Origin: Telluria antibiotica
Lineage (GTDB): Bacteria > Pseudomonadota > Gammaproteobacteria > Burkholderiales > Burkholderiaceae_D
Assembly (NCBI RefSeq): GCF_011682055.1
Contig: NZ_JAAQOM010000001.1
Location: 558,001-622,000, forward strand
Length of the DNA stretch: 64,000 nucleotides
Direction: 5' to 3'
Shown: one piece after another, positions 33,887-42,112 of the stretch
Layout of the letters: each line of letters opens with the position of its first letter
How positions within the stretch are numbered: the first letter of the stretch is position 1
Notes under the pieces: generated by a model
Database searches by the model: none
What the model was told of the DNA's origin: nothing
Seen by the model: only the letters and a program-made list of their open reading frames with translations
Translations under genes and position numbers: made by a program

Positions 33887-36163
33887 TTATCCAATCGATG
33901 GGTTCGGGCTGCTGCTCAGGCCCTGTCGTTCCAGCGCCGCGACCTGGGCCGCGTCGAGGCCGAGCAGGTCCCAGACTTGTCGGCTGTGTTCTCCGAGCGC
34001 CGGCGGCGCGCGGTCCAGCGCCAGCGGCAGGTCGCCGAAATCCCAGAATGCGCCGACCTGCTCGAGCTCCCCGTACACGGCATGGCGATAGCGCGCATGC
34101 AGGCCGGCGGCGGCATGGCCGGGATCGTCGTAGAAGGTGTCGCCCTGCTGTTCCAGTGCCGGCTGGGCCGCTACGCCGGCGGCGCGCAGCCGCGCCAGCG
34201 CGTCCGCGCGTGGCAGCGCGGCGAACCAGGCCTCGCGTTGGGCGGGCGCCCCGGCCAGGCCGGCCAGGGCCCGCGCTTCGCCCTCGTCCAGCGCCGCCAC
34301 CGCGAGCCAGCCATCCAGGCAGCGGTACAGGCGGTGATCGGGCGAGACGCCGGTCTGCGCCGCGTCCAGGGGGGCGACCGGCGTGACCGTGCCGTCGGCC
34401 AGCATCACCGCCTCCGCGACGGTCGGCAAGGTGGCGCCCAGCAGCGACGCCGCGACCGACTGTCCTTCCCCGCCGTCGTCGCGCCGGTACAACGCCAGCA
34501 ACACGGCGAACACCGAGGACAGGGCGGCAAGATAGTCGCCGACCCCGAAGCGCAGCCACATCGGCGGATTGCCGGCGCCGCCGCATGCTGTCTCCCAGCC
34601 GCACGCTGCCTGCATCAGCTGGTCGAAGCCCGGCCAGTCCTTCCGTTCACCCGCCGGGCCGTAGGAACTGATATGACAGAACACCAGCGACGGCTTGATG
34701 TGCCTGAGGGCCGCGTCGTCCACGCCGAGCTTGCGCGCGGCCGGCAGGCGGATATTGTGGTGCACCACGTCGGCCCAGCGCACGAGCGCGGCCAGCGCGG
34801 GCGCCGCGTCGGGCGCGCCGAGCTTGAGCGTGACGCCCAGCTTGCCGCGCTGCGTGCCGGCAAAGACCCGCTCGAGGCGCCGCATCGCGTCGCCCGCCGG
34901 CGGCTCGACCTTGATCACGTCGGCGCCGAGATCGGCCAGCAGCATGGTGGCGAAGGGACCGGCGAGGTAGGCGCCCAGGTCGAGGACCTTGATGCCGGCC
35001 AGGGGCGGCAACGCAGCGGCCGTGGCGGCGGCCGGCGCCGGCGCCGCAGGTTCGCGTCCGCGTAAATCCGCCGGCGCCGGCTCGAGCGCGCGCAGCGGCC
35101 CGCGCACCCGCGGCGGCGGCGTGCTCAGGTAGGCCGGCCCCGGCTGCCACACCGTGCCGCGCCGCGGGTCGTCGAGCGCGACGGCATAACCGTTGACCCG
35201 CGCCTGTTCGCTGGCATAGATGGCGCCGAACGGCGCCGCAACCTGGGCGGCGACGTCGTGCGCCCAGAAGTGCTCGACCCACGCCTGCGCGGGACGGGTC
35301 GCCATGATGGCCTTGTTGGCGCCGAAATTGGGCGCCACGTGGCTCGGCGGGTATTTCGCATTTTCCGCCGCCACCGCCGCCGGCCCCATGGCCGCCAGCG
35401 CCTCCGCCATCCAGGGCGCCGCGTCGGGCGAATAATGGACGTGGACCCATTTGCCGTCCTGGCAGCGGTGCAGCGGGATCGGCGTGCTCTTCGACAGCCC
35501 CCGGGCGAACGCCGGCGTCGGCCGTTGCGCGCGGGCCCAGTGCATGCCCATCGGCGCCAGCGCCGCCTGGGCCAGGCTCGTATGGGCGGCGCCGCCGCGG
35601 CCGTCGCGGCGCCGCGCGACCAGGCGCGCCATCACCCCGATGGCGCAGAACCACGCGGCCAGCCAGCCGGCGAACGGCATGCGCACGAAGACCGGGCCGG
35701 CGCGGTGGCCGGGCTGCTCGTCGAGCAGGCCGAGGCGCGCCAGCACCAGGGTCTCGCGCGCAGGAGACGTCGCCAGCGGGTGGTGCCGCGGCCAGCCGCC
35801 GATGGCGGAAACGACCAGGCCGGGGTAGGTCCGGGCGAGCGCCGCATCGTCCAGGCCGAGCGCCTGCGCCTGCGCGGGACCAAGGCCGTGCAGCAGCACG
35901 TCGGCGCCGTCCAGCAGTTGCGCGAGCGTCGCGCGCCCGGCCGCACCGTCGAGGTCGAGCGCCACGCGCCGCTTGCCGCGGTTGAGCACCGAGAACAGCA
36001 CCGAGTCGGCGGCGGGCGCGCCGCCCGGCGGCTCGATCCGGATCACCTCGGCGCCGGCTTCGGACAGTTGCAGGCCGGCCGCCGGGCCGGCGATTGTCCC
36101 GCCTGGCTCGTCGCAGGCCAGCTCGATCACGCGGATGCCGTGCAGGATCGGCCGGCCGGTCAC
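33887..36163 (-). CDS. Tandem CaiB/BaiF-family (class III) CoA-transferase
   Basis: 758-aa fusion of two class III CoA-transferase/racemase domains. Domain 1 spans about 1-350; a Pro/Ala-rich linker runs about 355-388; domain 2 runs about 388-758 and starts LAGIKVLDLGAYLAGPFATMLLADLGADVIKVE. Domain 2 keeps the catalytic Asp543 (FGVGDYLAAL). In domain 1 the aligned residue is Gly166 (MPFAGWLAAW), so domain 1 looks inactive. It would move CoA between acids or epimerise a 2-methylacyl-CoA. The GTG start overlaps the upstream CMD stop (GTGA). Confidence 0.9.
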   Translation of the reverse strand: MTGRPILHGIRVIELACDEPGGTIAGPAAGLQLSEAGAEVIRIEPPGGAPAADSVLFSVLNRGKRRVALDLDGAAGRATLAQLLDGADVLLHGLGPAQAQALGLDDAALARTYPGLVVSAIGGWPRHHPLATSPARETLVLARLGLLDEQPGHRAGPVFVRMPFAGWLAAWFCAIGVMARLVARRRDGRGGAAHTSLAQAALAPMGMHWARAQRPTPAFARGLSKSTPIPLHRCQDGKWVHVHYSPDAAPWMAEALAAMGPAAVAAENAKYPPSHVAPNFGANKAIMATRPAQAWVEHFWAHDVAAQVAAPFGAIYASEQARVNGYAVALDDPRRGTVWQPGPAYLSTPPPRVRGPLRALEPAPADLRGREPAAPAPAAATAAALPPLAGIKVLDLGAYLAGPFATMLLADLGADVIKVEPPAGDAMRRLERVFAGTQRGKLGVTLKLGAPDAAPALAALVRWADVVHHNIRLPAARKLGVDDAALRHIKPSLVFCHISSYGPAGERKDWPGFDQLMQAACGWETACGGAGNPPMWLRFGVGDYLAALSSVFAVLLALYRRDDGGEGQSVAASLLGATLPTVAEAVMLADGTVTPVAPLDAAQTGVSPDHRLYRCLDGWLAVAALDEGEARALAGLAGAPAQREAWFAALPRADALARLRAAGVAAQPALEQQGDTFYDDPGHAAAGLHARYRHAVYGELEQVGAFWDFGDLPLALDRAPPALGEHSRQVWDLLGLDAAQVAALERQGLSSSPNPSIG

Positions 36164-36675
36164 GGCGCGTCCTCGTAGGCCTGCTGCACATACGTCATGC
36201 GCCCGCCGGCCAGCATCAGCGCGCAGAACATGTTCAGCTCGACGATTTCGGGAATTGTGAAGTGACGCTTGAGCGACGCGAACACCGCGTCGTCGATGGC
36301 CGTGTAGTCGCCCACGAACAGCTCGGCGTAGCGCAGCGCGGCCTGCTCGGCCGGTGAAAAGCGGGCCGAGTCCGCGGCCAGGCAGGCCAGGTCGTCCGCA
36401 TCGACGCTGTCGTCCTTGCGCGCGAGCTGGCAGGCCTTGCAATTCGTGATCGATGCGATCCGGAGCCGCACCAGCTCCTTCAGGCGGCCGGGCAGCACCC
36501 CGCGCAGGTGCATGGCTTCCAGGGTGGCGAGCCAGGACGCCGCCGCTTCCGGCCGGTGCGCCCAGACCTGGACCGGCAGCGTGGTGCTGAGCATGCGGCT
36601 GGCGCGCCCGCGCGCGACCGCCGCGCCCAGCTCCGGCGGCAATGCGTCCAGCGGCACCGGCGGCAGGCGGCTCAC
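36160..36675 (-). CDS. Carboxymuconolactone decarboxylase (AhpD-like) family protein
   Basis: 171-aa all-helical protein with the family CxxC in ITNCKACQLAR and a distal His region (FTIPEIVELNMFCALMLAGG). AhpD-like proteins act as thiol-disulfide peroxidase partners; others are decarboxylases, and which applies here is open. It starts with GTG behind AGGGGC and is the first full gene of the seven-gene operon down to 28814. A 13-residue open frame with a better ribosome site overlaps its start (see 36672-36713). Dyad site 8 lies just upstream. Confidence 0.85.
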   Translation of the reverse strand: MSRLPPVPLDALPPELGAAVARGRASRMLSTTLPVQVWAHRPEAAASWLATLEAMHLRGVLPGRLKELVRLRIASITNCKACQLARKDDSVDADDLACLAADSARFSPAEQAALRYAELFVGDYTAIDDAVFASLKRHFTIPEIVELNMFCALMLAGGRMTYVQQAYEDAP

Positions 36676-36713
36676 GGCGTTGCCCCTGGCACGTCGTACG
36701 GAACTCCAGCCAT
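36672..36713 (-). CDS. Possible 13-residue leader peptide coupled to the CMD gene
   Basis: An ATG preceded by a strong AAGGAGACA opens a 14-codon frame, MAGVPYDVPGATP then TGA, whose stop overlaps the GTG start of the CMD-family gene (GTGA). Ribosomes loading at the good site could reinitiate at the GTG. It could instead be the remnant of a longer N-terminus shifted out of frame. It has no recognisable family, so coding status is uncertain. Confidence 0.4.
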   Translation of the reverse strand: MAGVPYDVPGATP

Positions 36714-36731
36714 GCTTGTCTCCTTCCCACT

Positions 36732-36758
36732 GTCATGCCGGCGAGCGCCGGCGCGGGA
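36732..36758. repeat. REP-like GC hairpin in the 5' leader
   Basis: GCCGGC-GAGC-GCCGGC lies inside a wider GTCATGCC...GCGGGAT context that resembles the short intergenic REP-like palindromes of Burkholderiales. It is the only copy I noticed in the window. It lies between dyad site 8 and the leader frame, so it would be in the mRNA leader of the CMD operon. Confidence 0.4.
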
Positions 36759-36766
36759 TAACTTTA

Positions 36767-36793
36767 TTGAACAAAATTTCTATTTATGTTCAA
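36767..36793 (-). promoter_or_regulatory. Shared 27-bp dyad, site 8 (CMD-CaiB-SDR-ACAD-APH-MFS-SDR operon)
   Basis: TTGAACA-N13-TGTTCAA, the only copy with two perfect 7-bp arms. It stands between the SnoaL-like gene stop (36834) and the CMD operon. Read leftwards, TGAACA then CAATAA 17 bp on gives a plausible promoter under the operator. Confidence 0.75.
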
Positions 36794-36833
36794 TATAAAC
36801 GCGTTTCCGGAAATTGTCGACGTTCTTGTGCAT

Positions 36834-37190
36834 TCACCCGTGCCGGATGAAGTAGCGCACCAGCAGCCTGCCGTCCGGCTCGAAGCGATACAGCTCGATG
36901 GTCTCGATGATCGTGCCGTCGCGTCTCGACCGGTTGCGGTTGTGGCAGGCCGCCTCGGCGCCGTTGACGATGAGCGCCGCCTCCTCGATCTCGATGGCGG
37001 CGTTCTGCCGTTCCCACATCGCGTCCAGCACCGCCCAGCCGTCCGTGGCCGGGCGGCCGACGTACTCGATGGCCAGGCCGCCGGCCGCGGCCGCGCGGTA
37101 CGCGGCGAGGAAGCCGGCCCGGTCGCCGGCATTCCAGCAGGCGACCTGGGTGTGCATGAAGTGGCGGATGCTGTCCTCGTTCATGCTCAT
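36834..37190 (-). CDS. SnoaL-like / NTF2-fold protein
   Basis: 118-aa small protein of the SnoaL-like (NTF2 fold) group: an N-terminal helix pair (RHFMHTQVACWNAGDRAGFLAAYRA), a strand-rich core (LAIEYVGRPATDGW) and a terminal RFEPDGRLLVRYFIRHG. Members include ketosteroid isomerase-type enzymes, polyketide cyclases and dehydratases, though an obvious catalytic Asp/Tyr set cannot be confirmed by eye. The ATG overlaps the stop of the unknown gene (ATGA). It is the last gene of the P450-2 operon. Confidence 0.78.
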   Translation of the reverse strand: MSMNEDSIRHFMHTQVACWNAGDRAGFLAAYRAAAAGGLAIEYVGRPATDGWAVLDAMWERQNAAIEIEEAALIVNGAEAACHNRNRSRRDGTIIETIELYRFEPDGRLLVRYFIRHG

Positions 37191-38242
37191 GCCTGCTCTC
37201 CCGCGCCGGCCAGACTCACCGGTCGCACGTTGCGCGCGCTGCCGTTGCGCCGGTCCGTCTCTCCCCAGCCGAGCGAACGGTCCGGCGTGCGCGTGTCGCC
37301 GCGGCGCCGCCAGCGGCCTTCCTGCTGGGCCGTGATCGGGAAGCCGCCGACGAAATCGATCATTTCGCCCTTGGGATCGGGCACGAATTCCCAGGTCTCG
37401 ACGCCGCCGACGACGATGTGCGCACGTTCGACGAAATAGCTGCCCGGCTTGTGCACGACCTCGCCCTCGATATCCGTGGTGCAGCGGATCTCGCCTTTCT
37501 CGTTCTGGAAGATGGCGTAGCCGAGCCTGCCATGGCCGACCATGAAGGAGCCGAGGTCCCAGCTGCCGTCGGTGTACACGGTGACGAAGGTCCACCAGAT
37601 CACGTGCATGCCGTGGTTGACCACCAGGTCCTTCTTGAAATGGATGGCGCCGCCCTCCGCCATCCAGGCCTGGTCCAGCGTGATGAAGCCTTTCACGGCC
37701 CGGCCTTCGCACATGCCAGCAACATCGTACAACTGCGAGACGTAGAACGTGCCCCAGTCGCGCCCCGGCAGATACCACTGCATGCCCTGGCCGAGCAGGC
37801 GCCCTTCCAGTGCGAACAGCCCGTCTTCCTGCCAGCTGAAGTGCGTGCCGGACGCCGTGATCCGCCACGGGTTGCCCGCCTCGTCCTCGTGGCTGGCCCA
37901 GCCGGCGGTGTCACCGTCCAGCCAGCGCCGCGGGAACATGGTCGGCGCCTGCGCCGCGCTGCGCGCCTTGTCGATGCGCACGTGCCTGCCGTCGCCGATG
38001 CGGGTCGACTGGTAGATGAACTTGGTCGGGTTCGGGCTGCTGCCCGGCGCGTTGAGGGCGCGCACCATCGCGTAAATGTCGCCCCCGGCGTCGCGCACGC
38101 ATCCGAAGGGCATGTGCTTGGTCAGCTTCAGGCCGAAGTGGTCGCGCAGGTCGGCCAGGCCGGCGCCGGTCACCTTCTGCGGTCCCACCAAGCACTGGTA
38201 ATCGAAATCGGCGCGTTCCGGCACGGTCTTGAATGTCTGCAT
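37187..38242 (-). CDS. Unknown 351-aa protein in the P450-2 operon
   Basis: I do not recognise this protein with confidence. It is 351 aa, soluble, without signal peptide or membrane segment. It is rich in Trp, Gly and Thr in alternating strand-like patterns (HVIWWTFVTVYTDGSWDLGSFMVGHGRLGYAIF; THFSWQEDGLFALEGRLLG), suggesting a mostly beta protein, perhaps a double lipocalin/AttH-like or CrtC-like barrel. It lies 5 bp behind P450-2 and overlaps the SnoaL-like start by 4 bp, so it is obligately co-expressed with the P450. It may bind the hydrophobic substrate or act as a hydratase/isomerase; this is a guess. Confidence 0.8.
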   Translation of the reverse strand: MQTFKTVPERADFDYQCLVGPQKVTGAGLADLRDHFGLKLTKHMPFGCVRDAGGDIYAMVRALNAPGSSPNPTKFIYQSTRIGDGRHVRIDKARSAAQAPTMFPRRWLDGDTAGWASHEDEAGNPWRITASGTHFSWQEDGLFALEGRLLGQGMQWYLPGRDWGTFYVSQLYDVAGMCEGRAVKGFITLDQAWMAEGGAIHFKKDLVVNHGMHVIWWTFVTVYTDGSWDLGSFMVGHGRLGYAIFQNEKGEIRCTTDIEGEVVHKPGSYFVERAHIVVGGVETWEFVPDPKGEMIDFVGGFPITAQQEGRWRRRGDTRTPDRSLGWGETDRRNGSARNVRPVSLAGAGEQA

Positions 38243-38247
38243 GGCGT

Positions 38248-39516
38248 TCAGTCCCAAAGCACGTGGATGTGGGCGGCGCCGCGCAGCTGGGCGCCTTCGA
38301 TGACGGGCGCCGGCATGTCCGGATCGAGGCGCAGGCCGGGCAGCAGGTCGAGGATGGCGTTGACGGCGCAGGCCAGTTCCATTTTCGCGACAAACTGGCC
38401 GATGCACATGTGCGGCCCGAAGCCGAAGCCGAACGACGGCTTGACCTTGCGGTCGATATCGAATTCGTCGGGCCGCTCGAACACGGCCTCGTCGCGGTTG
38501 GCCGACGCGACCATGCACTGGATGAAGGAGCCCTTGGGGATCGTCACGCCGTGGAATTCGACGTCCCGCGCGGCCTCGCGCACCTTGAACGTGGCGACCG
38601 GCTCGAAGCGCACCGCCTCGTCGATCAGCTTCGGCACCAGGCTGCGGTCGGCACGCACCCGCGCCTGCAGGCCCGGGGTGGTCAGCAGCAGGGTCATCAC
38701 GGAGCTGAACGTGCGGGTCGTGGTCTCGCCGGCCGCCGGTAACAGGGAACGCACGAACGTGGTGACCTCGTGGTCGTCCAGCCTGCGTCCCTGGTGTTCG
38801 GCGCGCAGCAGCCGGCCGATCAGGTCGTCGCCCTGGCTGCCGTCCGCGCGCCGCCGCACCACCACCTCGAGGATCGCGTCGTACAGCAGCTTGACCGCGA
38901 TCCCGGCGTTGCGCCTCGCCTCGCCGGCCTTGGCGGGATCGATTTGGTTACCGCCGACCATCGCCAGCGCCCAGCCGGCGTAGCGTCGATAGGCGTCCGG
39001 GTTATCGGTCGGGAAGCCCATCAGCGCATACATCTCGCGGATCGGGAATGCCAGGCCGAATTCCATCAGGTCGGCCTTCCCGCGCGCGGCCATCGGTTCG
39101 AGGAAATCCTTGCGGATGACCGCGTCGATCTGGTCGCGCCACTTGTTCACAGTCTCCGGCATGAAGGCCGGCTGCAGCAGCGCACGCACGTCGCGGTGCT
39201 GCTCGCCGTCCATAGCCAGGATGATCAGGCCGTCGAAGAACGCGCCCAGTCCCTCGGCGATGAAGCCGCTGGTATATGCCGACGCGTCGCGCAGCACCGC
39301 CATCACGTCCTGGTGGCGGAACAGCGCGAAGGTCGGGCGCGTGCCCTGCTGCATGCCGGCATTGGTCGGCACGCCGAACTGGCGGATGAAGTCGCCGACA
39401 AAGATCGGCGAGCGCTCCCGCGCCGCGCGGCAGGCCGCGTGGATGTCGCCCGTTCCCTTGTAGGTGTCGGATACCGCCGAATAGGCGCTTTCCAGGTCGA
39501 TGGTGTCGGTGCTCAT
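38248..39516 (-). CDS. Cytochrome P450 (P450-2)
   Basis: 422-aa soluble P450, a paralogue of the one at 27424. The heme ligand is Cys371 in FGFGFGPHMCIG, the I-helix motif is AGETT (262-266, canonical Gly present) and ExxR is Glu300-Arg303. AGGAGACATC precedes the ATG. It heads an operon with the unknown 351-aa protein and the SnoaL-like protein, and dyad site 9 lies 37 bp upstream. It would use the ferredoxin at 13471 and the reductase at 6426. The two P450s may hydroxylate different positions of one substrate. Confidence 0.95.
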   Translation of the reverse strand: MSTDTIDLESAYSAVSDTYKGTGDIHAACRAARERSPIFVGDFIRQFGVPTNAGMQQGTRPTFALFRHQDVMAVLRDASAYTSGFIAEGLGAFFDGLIILAMDGEQHRDVRALLQPAFMPETVNKWRDQIDAVIRKDFLEPMAARGKADLMEFGLAFPIREMYALMGFPTDNPDAYRRYAGWALAMVGGNQIDPAKAGEARRNAGIAVKLLYDAILEVVVRRRADGSQGDDLIGRLLRAEHQGRRLDDHEVTTFVRSLLPAAGETTTRTFSSVMTLLLTTPGLQARVRADRSLVPKLIDEAVRFEPVATFKVREAARDVEFHGVTIPKGSFIQCMVASANRDEAVFERPDEFDIDRKVKPSFGFGFGPHMCIGQFVAKMELACAVNAILDLLPGLRLDPDMPAPVIEGAQLRGAAHIHVLWD

Positions 39517-39552
39517 GATGTCTCCTCGCGTCCACGGCCGCGCCGGGCGGAC

Positions 39553-39579
39553 ATGAACATGTTTTTGAATGGTGTGCAC
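39553..39579 (-). promoter_or_regulatory. Shared 27-bp dyad, site 9 (P450-2 operon)
   Basis: Arms ATGAACA and TGTGCAC, 13 bp apart, ending 36 bp before the P450-2 ATG. It is 38 bp from a different dyad (39618) that probably serves the divergent TetR gene. Confidence 0.65.
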
Positions 39580-39617
39580 ATCTTAGGCGGCCGCGCCGAC
39601 GGTCGCCATCGACTTTA

Positions 39618-39634
39618 TTTGACGCCGAGTCAAG
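39618..39634 (+). promoter_or_regulatory. TTTGAC-N5-GTCAA operator, copy A (TetR-3)
   Basis: TTTGAC-GCCGA-GTCAAG, a near-perfect 17-bp dyad 42 bp upstream of the TetR-3 start. A perfect copy lies at 42113, upstream of the FAD enzyme gene that converges on tetR-3. This suggests autoregulation plus control of that enzyme. Confidence 0.6.
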
Positions 39635-39676
39635 CGGCATGCGATAAAATCGGCTGTTTCCATCGATTCCACGACC

Positions 39677-40393
39677 ATGGCCGACCTGCCGGATACCCGA
39701 GACGACCTTGTCCCCCGCTGCGCCGGCACGACCGCGGCGAAGGCGCCGCCCAACAAGCGCGACACGCTCCGGCGCATCACCGGCGCGGCGCGGCGCGAGT
39801 TCGCCGCGCGCGGGCTGGCGGATGCGCGCGTGGACGACATCGCCCAGGCCGCGGGCGTGACCAAGCAGCTGGTGTACCACTATTTCCGCAGCAAGGAAGC
39901 GCTGTTCGCCTGCGTGCTGGACGAGTCGTCGGCGCAGGCCATGGCCACGCTGCTGGAACACGAGCTGGACCACCTGGCCCCGCGCGAGGCCCTGCGCGCC
40001 CTGCTCGACAACATGCTGCGGCCGTACCACGATGGGGAATTGCGCGCGCTGGCGCAGGAAGGCATCCGCTACCACGAGAGCCACACCACGCCGCGCAACA
40101 GCTTCACGGGCCTGGCGCCGCAATTGAAGGAAAAGATGCGCGCCACACTGGCGCGCGGGGTGGCGAGCGGCGATTTCCGCGCCGACGTCGATGCGGACAT
40201 GTTGCTGGCGATGGCGGCTCTGGCGACGACCAGCGCGTACGTCAACCGCTACACGGTCGCGACGCTCGCCGGGCTGGACATGGCCGACGGGGCCGATGCG
40301 GACACGTGGCGCCGTTTCGCGGTGGCCTTCGTGCTGGCGGCGGTCGAGCGCGAGCGCGGCACGCTCGATCCGTTGACGCGCGCGGGACGCTAG
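39677..40393 (+). CDS. TetR-family transcriptional regulator (TetR-3)
   Basis: 238-aa TetR regulator, unlike the two other TetR proteins here. The helix-turn-helix is about residues 47-70 (ARVDDIAQAAGVTKQLVYHYFRSKEALF), and a C-terminal domain resembling TetR_C (FAAG-type) follows. It is convergent with the FAD-dependent enzyme, overlapping its 3' end by 4 bp. It is divergent from the P450-2 operon. The TTTGAC-N5-GTCAA dyads before this gene and before the FAD enzyme make it the likely regulator of that pair. Confidence 0.92.
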   Translation: MADLPDTRDDLVPRCAGTTAAKAPPNKRDTLRRITGAARREFAARGLADARVDDIAQAAGVTKQLVYHYFRSKEALFACVLDESSAQAMATLLEHELDHLAPREALRALLDNMLRPYHDGELRALAQEGIRYHESHTTPRNSFTGLAPQLKEKMRATLARGVASGDFRADVDADMLLAMAALATTSAYVNRYTVATLAGLDMADGADADTWRRFAVAFVLAAVERERGTLDPLTRAGR

Positions 40394-41973
40394 CGCCGGC
40401 CCAGGAAGCGCTCGACGCGCTGCGCCGCGATCCGCCCCGGCAGGCCGTTGATGCCGCCGCCCGGGTGCACGCCGGCGCCGCCGAGGAACAGGCCGGCGAC
40501 CGGCAGCGTATCGCCCCCGAGTCCCGCGGCCGGGCGCATCAGCGCGCTGCGTGCCGGATTCGTATCGATGTGCACCACGCATCCGCGATGCACGTTCAGC
40601 CGCGCCGCGAGGTCGGGGGCGGCCTCGATGCGCCGGCCGATCTCGCCTTCCTTCAAGCCGTCCATGTACGCGGCCGCGTGGTCGATCACCTGCTGGCCGA
40701 CCCGGTCGCGGATCGCATCCCACCCCTCGCGCGGCTCGACCGGCATCGCCACCGGATACAGGTAGACGATGTCCTGGCCGGGCGGCGCCTGGCCGGGATC
40801 GACGGCCGACGGCGCGGTGATCCACAGATAGGGCAGCGCGGACACCTCGCCCCGCGCGGCGCAGCGGAAGTTGTCCAGCACCGCCTCGACGGTGCCGATC
40901 AGCAGCACGCTCTTGCGCAGGCTGAGGCCGTCGGGACGCAGCGCTTCGTGGCGCGCATAGGCGACCTGGCCCGACAAGGCGACGTCCACCTTCAGGGGCG
41001 AGGCACCGTGGGCGTTGGCGGGCGCCAGCGCGACCCGGGTCAGCGTGCGGCGGTCGAGTGCACCGGGCGTGACCATCTCGAGCGCCATCTTCGGATGGAT
41101 GGACGCGACCACGGCGCTGGCCTGCACGAGCCTGCCGTCCGCCAGGCGCACGCCGCCGGCCCGGCCGCCGCGCGCGACGATCTCGGCAACCGGCGCCGCC
41201 AGCAGGATGTCGCCGCCCAGCTCGCGCAGCCGCGCCGCGAGCGCATCCGACAGCGTCTGCATACCGCCGACCGCGCGGCCCAGGCCGAAACGGTGGATGA
41301 AGCCCAGCAGCGCGAAATAGATGCCGGTCGTCTCCGCGGCGATCGGACCGGCCGCGCCGAGCAGGCAGCACAGGGCCGACTGCGTCACCGGGTGTTCGAA
41401 GCGTTCCATGATCGACGTATAGGCCGGGCTGCCGATCAGCGCCATCAGTTCGGGCTTCAGCTTGCGGTGCTTCAGCAGCGCCTGCAGCGACTGCCACTTG
41501 GCGCCGAGGTTGCGCCGCGCGGGATCGACGCGCATCATCGGGATCGCGATGTCGATGAAGGCGTCGACGAGCTTCATCAACGCCAGGAACTGGTCGGCGT
41601 CGCGTGCCGAGAAGCGCCGGATCTCGGCCGCGGTCTGCGCGGCGCTGCGGCCGAATACCAGCGAACTGCCGTCGGGGTGGAGGTAGACGTAGCCGGGGTC
41701 CATGTCGACCTGGCGAAAACCGTGGCGCTCCAGCTGCAGCTCGCTCGGCATCATGGGATGCACGCGCAGCGACATCAGGTCGAGCGCGCATGGATGGACC
41801 AAGTGGCGCGGGGCCTCCGGTATCAGGTAGCCGCTGGAGGCCATACCTCCGACCTTGTCGCGCGCTTCGATGACCACCACCTTGCGGCCGGCTTGCGCCA
41901 GGTAGCAGGCGGCCGCCAGGCCGTTGTGCCCACCCCCGACGATCGCCGCGTCGTACTGCTTCGTTCCCGTCAT
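40390..41973 (-). CDS. Phytoene desaturase-like FAD-dependent oxidoreductase
   Basis: 527-aa flavoprotein of the phytoene dehydrogenase/PYROXD2 family. The dinucleotide motif VGGGHNGLAAACYLAQAG is at about 12-29, followed by VVVIEARDKVGGMASS; the C-terminal FAD motif is GLFLGGAGVHPGGGINGLPG. It could desaturate or oxidise a ring or isoprenoid chain. GGAGACAGC precedes the ATG. It is monocistronic, with its own operator type (42113) and not the shared 27-bp dyad, so its regulation differs from the rest of the island. The substrate is unknown. Confidence 0.9.
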   Translation of the reverse strand: MTGTKQYDAAIVGGGHNGLAAACYLAQAGRKVVVIEARDKVGGMASSGYLIPEAPRHLVHPCALDLMSLRVHPMMPSELQLERHGFRQVDMDPGYVYLHPDGSSLVFGRSAAQTAAEIRRFSARDADQFLALMKLVDAFIDIAIPMMRVDPARRNLGAKWQSLQALLKHRKLKPELMALIGSPAYTSIMERFEHPVTQSALCCLLGAAGPIAAETTGIYFALLGFIHRFGLGRAVGGMQTLSDALAARLRELGGDILLAAPVAEIVARGGRAGGVRLADGRLVQASAVVASIHPKMALEMVTPGALDRRTLTRVALAPANAHGASPLKVDVALSGQVAYARHEALRPDGLSLRKSVLLIGTVEAVLDNFRCAARGEVSALPYLWITAPSAVDPGQAPPGQDIVYLYPVAMPVEPREGWDAIRDRVGQQVIDHAAAYMDGLKEGEIGRRIEAAPDLAARLNVHRGCVVHIDTNPARSALMRPAAGLGGDTLPVAGLFLGGAGVHPGGGINGLPGRIAAQRVERFLGRR

Positions 41974-42021
41974 GCTGTCTCCTCCCGCTCGCGCGGATCG
42001 TGTCGTTATCGGTATCCCGGT

Positions 42022-42066
42022 CGGGACATGCCCGTCCCGGACATGCCCGTCTGGGACGTACCCGTC
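42022..42066. repeat. Three tandem 15-bp repeats
   Basis: Three consecutive 15-mers close to CGGGACATGCCCGTC (42022-42036, 42037-42051, 42052-42066), differing at one to four positions. Each has a short internal dyad (GAC...GTC). They lie in the leader/promoter region of the FAD enzyme gene, between its start (41973) and the operator at 42113. Confidence 0.6.
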
Positions 42067-42112
42067 GGGGGCGATTGGAACACGGCGGCGCCGCTGTGCG
42101 ACAGCGCAACGG

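Noticed and set aside
42022..42066. CRISPR-like repeat
   Set aside because: The 15-bp units are directly adjacent with no spacers, and no cas genes are present.
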